A DNA stretch of 64,000 nucleotides from Callipepla californica brunnescens (Eukaryota; Chordata; Aves; Galliformes; Odontophoridae): assembly GCA_023055505.1 (NCBI GenBank), contig JALIRH010000100.1, positions 705,001 through 769,000 of the forward strand, written 5' to 3'. The notes below the pieces were generated by a model that saw only the letters and a list, made by a program, of their open reading frames with translations, ran no database searches and had not been told where the DNA came from. The translations under genes were made by a program, and so were the position numbers. This document shows, piece after piece, positions 38,223-47,999 of the stretch (within the stretch, counting starts at the first letter, position 1; every line of letters starts with the position of its first letter).

Positions 38223-39139
38223 TGTGAAAGACAGCAACTGTTTTTGACTTTTGTTGTCTCAAAGCTTGCTTCATGAGGTCTTTCTGGCTAGAAGACTCTA
38301 ATTGACAACTGCTTGGAGAAGCTGATCATCACAAAGGACAATAATACTTGTATGGCACCGAAAGTACTACTCCTGTTGATTTATCTGTTGGGCCAGATGT
38401 GTTGGGTGGGCACAAATCAAACTAATGCCAGAACACGGAGGCAGCTAAAGAAAGCAGGATAGACACCCTGTTGTCCCTACAAGACAAGCCTCTCTTAAAA
38501 CAAAACACCCACATGAATGGTGAGGAGCTTTCCTCCTTCAAGGTTTGAAAATTTAAAGCAAAACTGACCTTTAGGTTTAATCCCCTCGATAACCAGAGTC
38601 TGGAACGTGATGAATATGCATGTGCTATACCTTTAAATAGCTATTCATTTCTCTCTTACGTGCGCATGTTTGGTGAAGCAATCCCCCATGTACCCAGCGC
38701 GCCGCTTGACAGAACTCATTGGTGTGTCGAGTTGCTCAGTTGGTTTTCTCGACACCACTAAACCAAAGACTTTGAAGAAGAGACTTTCCTGAGGGAAAAA
38801 CCTCTTTGGAAGAACCCCCCTGCACAGCGCCTGCTTGCTGCAAAACTTCCCGGCTTTCTCCCATCCCCCGCGGAGACCAGACGAATTCCTGAGACCAACG
38901 GACTACGGACCTCGCCAGATCCACGGTGCTGATGCTCTCTCTTTCTTGCTTTCTGCCAAGTCTCTTCGCTTTTCATCTCTTTTCTATCACCCATCTTCCC
39001 TTCCCCATATCCCTAAAAAACTACTTATTGTAATAAACTGGTTGGGCTAAAATTTGAACCATTGCCTTTTAATCTCACCATCGGGTATACACATACATAT
39101 AAAGAACCTCATCTCCCTCCCTTATTTTGGAGTGTGACA
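38223..39139 (+). mobile_element. Solo LTR (917 bp) in the octamer array, 5-bp TSD CTGTG
   Basis: Runs from TGTGAAAG to GTGTGACA with CTGTG duplicated at 38218-38222 and 39140-39144. Related octamer segments at about 40080 and 40918 show the unoccupied sequence (GGAATATGACTGTGTCA). It has a TTTAAATA box at 38632-38639 and poly(A) signal AATAAA at 39032-39037, which gives plus orientation. The 5-bp duplication suggests an ERV-L-like class. The short open frames inside are not genes. Confidence 0.85.
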
Positions 39140-40312
39140 CTGTGTCAAAACGTCACAATGAGAGAATATGAAAAAGTGAGAACATCACAATGACCGAATG
39201 TCAGAATGTCGCAATTAGAAAATCGGGGAATATCAAAATGTCACAACGTCACAATGAGAGATAATAACACCAAGTGAATGACAATGTCACAGTGTCACAA
39301 TGAGAGGATCTCAGAATGTCAGAACTTCAAAATGTCAAAATGTCACAAAGTCCAAATATCACAATGACAGAATGTCAGAATGACAGATTCCCACAGTTTC
39401 AGAATGTCAGAATGTGGTAATGAGAGAAAGTCAAAATATCGGAATGTCAGAATGTCACAAGGAGAGAATGTCAGAGTGTCACAATGCTATAATGTCAAAA
39501 TGTCAGAACATCAGAAGGTCAGAATATCACAATGTCACAACGAGAGAACCTCAAAATGTCACCAAGAGAGACTGTCAAACTATCAGAATGTGAGAATGAG
39601 TGAATGTCACAATGAGAGATGGCCACAATTTTAGAATGCCAGATTGTGAGAATGTCAGAATGTGAAAACGCCAGAATGGGAGTGAGTGAATGTCACAACA
39701 TCAAAATGTCATAACGTCAGAATGTACCAATGTGAGAGTGCCTGAATGTCACAGTATGAGAACGTCACAATATCACAAATCTCAGAATTTCAGTGTCAGA
39801 ATGAGAGAATGTCACAATGCCACAATGAGAGAATGTCGCAATTACAGATTATTGATAGATCAGAATGTCAGAATACGAGAAAGTGAGAATGTCCCAATGT
39901 CAGAATATCAGAATGAGGGAAAGAGAGAATGTCATGATGCCAGAATGTCAAATTGTCACAAAGTCACAATATCACAATGAGAGAATATCAGAAAGTGAGA
40001 ATATGCCAGTGAATGAATGACACATTGTGAGAATGTCAGAATGTCAGAACGTCAGAATATCAGAATTACAAAATCAGGGAATATGACTGTGTCACAATGT
40101 CACAAAGAGAGAATATGAAAAAGTGAGAATATCACAACGACCGAATGTCAGAACGTGACAATGTCACAATGTCAGAATGAGGGAAAGAGAGAATGTCATG
40201 AAGTCAGAATGTCAACTTGTCAGAATGCCACAATAGCACAGTAAGAGAATATCAGAAAGTGAGAATTATGACAGTGACTGAATGTCACGATGTGAGAAAG
40301 TCAGAATATTAG
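39140..40312. repeat. 8-bp array, second block
   Basis: Continuation of the AGAATGTC octamer after the solo LTR, with variants AATGAGAG and AATATCAC. Contains the longer embedded phrase GGGAATATGACTGTGTCAC at about 40077. Confidence 0.9.
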
Positions 40313-40645
40313 TATAGGGCAAATAACCCCCAAAAAAGCACTCCATGGAAATTGTGCGAAAGGCGGTATATTTTAGGTAGGCTTAAGAAAATGGTATACA
40401 AACAAGAAGAAAAGAGAGGAGCTCACCTTGATGATGGTCGAGGCTCGCTAATAACTCCAAAAGGGAGGGATCTCTAACAAGAGAACCTTCCCTGCTGGAG
40501 GTCAGCCCTTAAATGGGGTCTTGGCAGAGGTGGAGTCAAACTCCACCCCTTCCAATCACACTCACTTGTGCCCCTGCAGCTGACTCAGGGCTTGCCTCAG
40601 GTGATCAATCAGTGGTTCAGGCCATGATTCAACAGTTCCCATACA
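40313..40645 (-). mobile_element. 333-bp insertion, probable LTR-type element, TSD ATTAG
   Basis: Non-repeat DNA flanked by ATTAG at 40308-40312 and 40646-40650. Read on the minus strand it starts TGTATGGGAAC and ends GCCCTATA, an imperfect inverted-repeat end pair like that of an LTR with a mutated terminal base. It contains no coding frame. The family is not recognised; a short solo LTR is the best guess. Confidence 0.55.
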
Positions 40646-42950
40646 ATTAGAATGTCAGAATGTCACCATGAGAGTATCTCAGAATGTCACAATGTCAGAA
40701 TGTCACAACGATAGAATGTCAAAATGGCAGCATGTGTCTGTGAGAGAATGCCACAATGACAGAATAGAAATATGTCAGAATATAGCAATGAGAGAATGTT
40801 AGAATGCAACAATGTCAACATGTCAGAATGGGAGAAAGTGAGAATGTCATGATGTCAGAGTGTCTTAATGTCAGAATGTCAAATCTTCACTGTGTCACAA
40901 CTACAAGATTAGGGAATATGACTGTGTCAGAAAGTCACAATAAGAGGAGATGAAAAAGAGAGAATATCACAATGACCGAGTGTCACAATGTAAGAAAGTG
41001 AGAATGTGAGAATGTCAAAATGTCAGAATGACAGAATATCACTATGTCACAATGTCGCAATGTCTCAAGGTCAGAATATCAATATGTAACAGTGTAAGAA
41101 CGTCACAAATACCACAATGGGAGAATGACAGATTGTCACGATTACAGAATTTCAGAATGTGAAAATATCAGAATGTCACAATGTCAGATTCTGAGAATGT
41201 CACAATGACAGAATGTCAGAATGAAAGATTTTCCAAATTCCAGAATGTCACTATGTCACAACGTCAGAATGACGCATTGTCAAAATGCTAGAATGTCACA
41301 ATGTCACAAGGTGAGAACATCACAATGGCAGATTGTCATAATGCCAGAACATCAGAAGGTGAGAATATTAGAATGCCACAATGTCACAATGTCACCATGA
41401 GAGTATCTCAGAATGTCACAATGTCAAAATGTCAGAATGAGGGAAAGAGAGAATGTCATGATGTCAGAATGTCTTAACGTCAGAATGTCAAATTGTCACA
41501 ACGTCACAATATCACAATGAGAGAATATCAGAAAGTGAGAATATGGCAATGACCGAATGACACATTGTGAGAATGTCAGAATGCCAGAATGTCAGAATGT
41601 CAAAATGTGTGAATGTCTGAATGTCACCATGAGAGAGAGTCAGAGTTTTACAATGTCACAATGTGAGAATGTCTGAACGTCAGAATGAGGGAGAGTTAGA
41701 ATTTCAGAATGTCACAGTGTCACAATGTCATCATGTCACAATATCAGAATGTTGCATTGTCACAATGTGAGAATGACAGGTTGTCACAATTCCAGAATTT
41801 CAGAATGTCAACATGTCTGAATGTCACAATGTCACAATTTCACTATGTCACAACGCTAGAATGTCATAATATCAGAAAGTGAGAATATCACAATGGCAGA
41901 TCGCCATAATGCCAGAACTTCAGAAGGTGAGAATATTAGAATGTCACAATGTCACAATGTTACAATGTGAGTATCTCAGAATGTCACAATGCCAGAATAT
42001 CAGAATGGCAGAATATGAGAAAGTGAGAATGTCACAATGTCAAAATGTCAGAATGAGAGAAAGAGAGAATCTCATGATGTCGGAATGTCTTAATGTCAGA
42101 ATGTCAAATTGTCACAACGTCACGATATCACAATGAGAGAATATCAGAAAGTGAGAATATGACAATGACCGAATGACACAATGTGAGAACGTTAGAATGT
42201 GAGAATGTCAGAATTGGAGAATGTCACAGAGTCACAATGACAGATTGCCACAATTTCAGAATGTCAGTGTATCACAATGCCACAAAGTCACAATATCAGT
42301 ATGTCATGAAGATAGAATGTCACAATGACAACATATGACTGTGACAGAACGTCACAATGTCAGATGATAAATATGGCCGAAAATCACAATGAGAGAATGT
42401 TAGAATGTCACAATGTTAACATGTCAGAATGTGAGAAAGTGAGAATGCCACAATGCCACGATGTGAGAATCTCACAATGTCACAATGAGAGAGAGTCAGA
42501 ATTTCACAGTATCAGAATTTTGCATTGTCACAATGTGAGAATGACAGATTGTCACATTTCCAGAATTTCAGAATGTCACAATTCCAGAATTTCAGAATGT
42601 CCAAATATCTGAATGTCACAATAGCAGAATGTGAGAGTATCACAATGACAGAATGTCAGAATGACAGGTTGTCACAATTCCAGAATGTCACTATGTCACA
42701 ATGCTAGAATGTCAGAATGTCAGAATGTGAAAATAGCACAAGGGCAGGTTGTCATAATGCCAGAACTTCAGAATGTGAGAATATTAGAATGTCATAATGT
42801 CAGAATGGGAGAATGTCACAATGGCAGGTTGTCATAATTCCAGAAGTTCAGAATGGGAGAATATTAGAATGTAACAATGTTGCAATGTGACAATGAGAGT
42901 ATCTCAGAATGTCACAATGTCAGAATGTCAGAATGCCAGAATAAGAGAAA
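40646..42950. repeat. 8-bp array, third block
   Basis: Octamer array to the switch into the 11-bp array near 42950 (AATAAGAGAAAAGAAAGG). No gene seen. Confidence 0.9.
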
Positions 42951-42954
42951 AGAA

Positions 42955-45900
42955 AGGTATGAGGAGGCTATGGGGAAGCTATGGGGCAGCTATTGGGCAG
43001 CAGTGGGGCAGCTATGGGGCAGTAGTAGGGCAGCTATAAGGCAGCTATGGGGCAGCAGTGGGGCAGCTATGGGGCGGCTATGAGGAAGCCATTGGGCAGC
43101 TATGGGGCAGAAGTGAGGCAGCAATCAGGCAGCAGTGAGGCAGCTATGAGGAGGCTATGGGGCAGCTATGGGTCAGCTATCGAGAGGCTATGGGGCAGCT
43201 ATGGGGCGGCGATGAGGCAGACATGGGGCAGCTATGGGGGAGCAGTGAGGCAGCTATGGGGAGGCTATGGGGCAGTAGTTGGGCAGCTATAGGGTGGCTA
43301 TGGGGAAGCCATTGGGCAGCTATGGGGCAGTAGTGAAGCAGCTATGGGTCAGTAGTTTGGCAGCTATGACGAGGCTATGGGAAGGCCATGGGGAAGCGAT
43401 GGGGCAGCTCTGAGGCAGACAAAATGTAGCTATGGGGGAGCAGTGAGGCAGCTATGGGGTGGCTATGGGGCAGTAGTGGGGCAGCTATGGGGCAGCTATG
43501 AGGTAGCCATGGGGCAGCTATGGGGAAGCAGCGAGGGAGCTATGGGGTAGCAGTGAGGCAGCTATGATGAGGCTATGGGGAGGCTATGGGGCAGCCACGG
43601 TGCAGCTATGGGGCAGCAGTGGGGCAGCTATGGGCAGCAGTAAGGAAGCTATTGAGAAGGCTATGGGGGCAGCTATGGGGTGGCTATGGGGCAGCTATAG
43701 AGCGGCAATGTGGCAGTAGTGGGGCACCTATAAGGCAGCTATGGGGCAGCAGTGGGACAGCTATGGGGCGGCTATTAGGCAGCCATGGGGTGGCAATGGG
43801 GCAGCAGTGAGGCAGCTATGGGGCGGCTATGGGGCTGAAGTGGGGCAGCTATGAGGAGTCTCTTGAGAGGCTATGGAGCAGCTATGGGGCAGCAGTGGGG
43901 TAGCAGGAGGAGACTATGGGGAGGCTATGAAGCAGGTATGGGGCAGCAGTGGGGCAGCTATGGGGCGACTATGGGGCAGCAGTTGAGCAGCTATGGGGCA
44001 GCCATGGGGCAGCTATGTGGCAGTAGTGAAACAGCTATGGTGTAGCTATAAGCGAGCCTTGGGGCAGCAAGGGGCAGTAGTAAGGCAGCTATGGGGCAGC
44101 AGTGGGGCAGCTATGATGAGACTATGGGAAGGCCATGAGGAAGCTATGGGGCATCTTTGAGGCAGACAAAAAGTAGCTGTGGGGCTGCAGTGAGGCAGCT
44201 ATGGGGCAGCTGTGGGGCAGCTATTGTGTAGCAGTGAGGCATCTATGAGGAGGCTATGGGGAGGATATGAGGCAGTTATGGGGCACAAGTGAGGCAGCTA
44301 TGGGGTGGCTATAGGGCAGCAGTGGGGCAGGTATGGGGCAACAAAGAGGCAGCCATGGGGCAGCAGTGGGGCAGCTTTGAGGCTACGGGGCGGCTATGGG
44401 GCAGTAGTGGGGTAGCTATGGGGCAGCAGTGAGGAAGCTAAGGGGAAGCAATGGGGCAGCTTTGAGGATGCTATTGGGAAGCCATGGGGCAGCAATGGGG
44501 CGGCTATGAGGCAGCGACGGGGAAGCTATGGGGCAGCAGTGAGGCAGGTATGGGGCAGTAGTAAGGCAGCTACGGGGCAGCAGTGGGGCAAATATGAGGA
44601 GGCTCTGAGGAAACTATGGGGCAGCTATGGGGCAGCAGTGAGGCAGTTATAGAACAGGTATGAGGCACTTATCAAGCAGCTATGGGTCAGCTATGAGGAG
44701 GCTATGGGGCAGATGTGGTGCAGCAGTGGGGCAGCTAAGGCAGCTATGGGGAGGCTATGGGGCAGCAGTGTGGGCAACTATGAGGAGACTATGGGGAGGC
44801 TATGAGGCAGCTATGGGGCAGTAGTCGGGCAGCTATTGGACGGCTATGAGGCAGCCATGGGGCAGCTATGGGGCAGCAGTGAGACAGCTATGGGGCAAGT
44901 ATGGGGAGGCTATGGGGCAGCGACGGGGTGGCTATGGGGCAGTAGTGGGGCAGCTATGGTGAGGTTATGAGGCAGCCATGGGGTAGGTAACCAGTGAGGC
45001 AGCTATGGGGCAGTAGTGGAGCAGCTATGAGGCAGCGGTGGGTCAGCTATGGGGTGGCTATGAGGCAGCAGTGGGTCAGCTATGGGGTGGCTATGAGGCA
45101 GCCATGGGGCAGCTATGGGACAGCAGTGGGGCAGCTATGAGGTAGCCATGGGGCACCTATGGGGAAGCAGCGAGGGAGCTATGGGGTAGCAGTGAGGCAG
45201 CTATGAGGAAGCTATGGGGAGGCTATGGGGAGGCTATGGGGCAGATATGTAACGGCTGTGAGGCAGCCACGGTGCAGTTATGGGGCAGCCACGGTGCAGC
45301 TATGGGGCAGCAGTAAGGAAGCTACGAGAAGGCTATGGAGGCAGCTATCGGGTGGCTATGAGACAGCTATGGGGCAACTATGAGGCAGCCGTAGGGCAGC
45401 TATGGTGCAGCAGTGAGGCAGCAATTAGGCAGAAGTTGGGCAGATATGGGGCAGCAGTGAGGCAGCTATGAGGAGGCTATGGGGCAGCTATGGGGCAGCA
45501 GAGAGGCAGCTATGGGGCACGAGTGAGGCAGCTATGGGTTAGCTATGAGGAGGCCTTGAGGAGGCTATGGGGCAGATATGGGGCAGCAGTGGGGCAGCTA
45601 AGGCAGCTATGGGAAGGCTATGGGGCAGCAGTGTTGCAGCTATGAGGAGACTATGGGGAGGCTATGAGGCAGCTATGGGGCAGCAGTCGGGCAGATATAA
45701 GGCAGCTATTGGGAAGCAGTGGGGCAGCTATGGGGCGGCTATTAGGCAGCCTTTGGGCACCTATTGGGCAGCAGTGAGGCAGGTATGGGGCAGGTATGGG
45801 GCAGCTATGAGGACGTTATGGGGCAGCTATGGGGCAGCAGTGGGGCAGCAATAACGCAGTAGTGGGGCAGCTATGGGGCAGTAGTGGGGCAGCAATGAGG

Positions 45901-46994
45901 ACGCTATAGGGAGACTATGGGGCATGTATGGAGCGGCTAGGAGGCAGCTATGGGGCAGGTATGAGGCAGCCATGGGGTGGCTGTGGGGCAGCAGTGAGGC
46001 AGCTATGAAGAGGCTATGGAAATGCTATAGGGCAGCAGTGGGGCAGCTACGGAGCGGCTATGAGGCAGCCATTTTGCATCTATGGGGCAGCAGTGGGGCA
46101 GCTACAAGGAAGCTATAGGGCAGCTATGGGACAGCAGTGGGGCAGCTATGGTGCGGCTATGAGGCAGCCATGAGGCAGACACGGGGCAGCAGTGGGGCAG
46201 CTATGGTGCGGCTATGAGGCAGCCATGAGGCAGATATGGGGCAGCAGTGGGGCAGCTATGAGCAGGCTTTGGGGCGGCTGTGGAGCAGCAGTGGGGAAGC
46301 TATGGGGCAGTAGTGGGGCAACTATAAGTTAGCAGTGGGGCAGCTATGGGGCGGCTATGGGGCAGCAGTGGGGCAGCTATGAGGAGGTTATGGGGCAGCC
46401 ATTGGCAGCTATGGGGCTGCAGTGAGGCAGCAATGGGGCAGCAGTGGGGCAGCTATGGGGCGGCTCTAAGGCAGCAGTGATGCAGATATCGAGCAGCTCT
46501 GAGGAGGCTATGAGGCCGCTATGAGGCAGTAGTGGGGCAGCTATGGGGCAGCAGTGGGGTGGCTATGTGGCAGCAATGGAGCAGCCATGGGGCAGGTATG
46601 GGGCTGCAGTGGGACAGCTATGAGGAGGCTATTGGGCAGGTATAGAGCGGCTATGTGGCAGTAGTCGGGCAGCTATTGGGCAGCTATTGGGAAGCCGTGG
46701 GGCAGCTATCGGGCGGCTATTATACAGCCATGGAGCAGCTATGGTGCAGCAGTGTTGCAGCTATGAGGAGGCTATGGGGAGGCTATGGAGCAGCTATGGG
46801 GCGGCTATCTGGTGGCTATGAGGCAGCTATCGGGCAGCTCTGAGGAGGCTATGGGGCCACTATGAGGCAGTAGTGGGGCAGCTATGGGGCAGCAGTGGGG
46901 TGGCTATGGGGTGGCAGCGGGGCAACAGTGGGGCAGCCATGGGGCAGCTATGGGGCTGCAGTGGGGCAGCTATGAGGAGGCTATGGGGCAGCAG
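42955..46994. repeat. 11-bp array GGGGCAGCTAT / GGGGCAGCAGT, first block
   Basis: Undecamer minisatellite, G-rich on the plus strand, with G-runs every 11 bases. Open frames reading MGQLWGSYGAAVGQ repeat every 33 bp and are artefacts. No gene seen. Confidence 0.93.
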
Positions 46995-47318
46995 TGGGGC
47001 TGCTGGTTTCCCCCCGCTTCTTTTGTTGGAGTCCTCGCCCCTTCCATGGTTGCCCACCAATGAGGACTGGCTGATCCCTCCCCCACATCGACGGCCCCGG
47101 ACCCACAACCCCGACCCCACATCTGCAGCCCCAGCCCCATAACAGAGCCTTCAGACCCCTAACTGAGCACCCGGACTTAGAACCGAGCATCGAGCCCCAT
47201 TAGCCCCAACCCCAGCCCCACATCCCCGTCCCTCACCCAACTCCGCCCCACCCCACCCACACCCTATTCCCCCCTTCTCCCTCCGCCACCCCACTCCTCC
47301 CCCCCTCCCCTTTCCCAC
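46995..47318. other. Unique GC-rich sequence downstream of SGF29 exon 1
   Basis: Non-repeat sequence, reading on the minus strand as the start of an intron: purine-rich and G-rich, with GGGGT-type runs. I looked for the second SGF29 exon here and did not see it. Confidence 0.5.
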
Positions 47319-47394
47319 CTGCGTGTGCGCGAGCAGCCGCTGTAGCTCCCCCAGGAGCTCCACGTTGCGCGACCTCCCCCCCCGCCAACGCCAT
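47319..47394 (-). CDS. SGF29: SGF29-like first coding exon (one extra G)
   Basis: The minus-strand ATG at 47392-47394 opens MALAGG. After a run of eight G the sequence reads, in the next frame, SRNVELLGELQRLLAHTQ and ends at a donor (CAG then GTGGGAAAGG). This matches the start of SGF29, the SAGA/ATAC subunit, in length and in the MAL, SR, ELLxEL and TQ positions; that N-terminal helix begins its coiled coil. The exon is 76 nt where a 25-codon exon needs 75, so the G8 run either truly breaks the frame or is a one-base homopolymer error. Upstream lies a CpG island with ETS sites. The last exon lies on the same strand at 24737-24850 and no middle exons were found. Identification is from memory, strengthened by finding both ends on one strand. 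Confidence 0.7.
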
Positions 47395-47515
47395 GGCCGA
47401 ACAGCCCCACCCCCACTGCGCGCGGCTCTGGGAATAGCACTACGCGTGCGCCGGTCCCGGAAGCCGGAAACGGAAGTCCCCCCCCCCCCGCAGATGAACG
47501 GAGCGGTGGAGTACT
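47395..47515. promoter_or_regulatory. CpG-island promoter of SGF29, possibly bidirectional
   Basis: A CpG-rich stretch between the minus-strand SGF29 start and the plus-strand CGG-rich frame. ETS-type sites lie at 47457-47462, 47464-47469 and 47471-47477 and no TATA box is evident. The C11 run at about 47478-47490 is a likely trouble spot for sequencing. Confidence 0.6.
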
Positions 47516-47881
47516 ATGGCGGCGGCGGTGGCGGCGCCGCGGAAACCGCGGAAACCGCGCGTTGGAGCGGCGGCGGCGGCGGCGGCTCCGTTGCCGTGGG
47601 AACCGCGGAAACTGCGGAAACTGCGGAAACCGCGCGTTGGAGCGGCGGCGGCGGCGGCGGCTCCGTTGCCGTGGGAACCGCGGAAACTGCGGAAACTGCG
47701 GAAACCGCGCGTTGGAGCGGCGGCGGCGGCGGCGGCTCCGTTGCCGTGGGAACCGCGGAAACTGCGGAAACTGCGGAAACTGCGGAAACCGCGCGTTGGA
47801 GCGGCGGCGGCGGCGGCGGCTCCGTTGCCGCGGAAACCGCACGTTGGAGCGGCGGCGGCGGCTGTACGGGAGGCACTGTGA
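47516..47881 (+). repeat. CGG-rich minisatellite with codon-multiple period
   Basis: Units of GCGTTGGAGC, (CGG)5-6, CTCCGTTGCCGTGGGAACC, then two to four GCGGAAACT blocks. Equivalent points are at 47559, 47634, 47709, 47793 and 47841, giving spacings of 75, 75, 84 and 48 bp, all multiples of 3. The plus-strand ATG at 47516 gives a 121-residue frame of poly-alanine and PRKLRKLRKPRVG; an alternative ATG at 47494 gives poly-glycine. It could be the repeat-bearing first exon of a gene divergent from SGF29, or simply expanded CpG-island DNA. No family is recognised. Confidence 0.6.
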
Positions 47882-47999
47882 GCTTTGGGGGTGGGGCTGG
47901 GCAGGGGCAGCGGCAGCGGCAGCGGCAGCGGGGGAGGGGCGGGGCAGGATTCCGGGGCCGCGCGGCGCTCTCTTTTTTCCCCTAGCACTTGTAACATCT
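47882..47999. other. GC-rich edge of the CpG island
   Basis: Contains (GGCAGC)n and GC boxes (GGGGAGGGGCGGGGC at about 47930-47945), then TCTTTTTTCCCCTAG before the 11-bp array resumes. No gene assigned. Confidence 0.45.

Noticed and set aside
38736..39050. Open frames inside the 917-bp insertion
   Set aside because: They lie in the LTR's downstream part on both strands and show no coding signature.
37272..42950. Regularly spaced short repeats that could suggest a CRISPR array
   Set aside because: The repeat is 8 bp with no spacers and the setting is a vertebrate genome.
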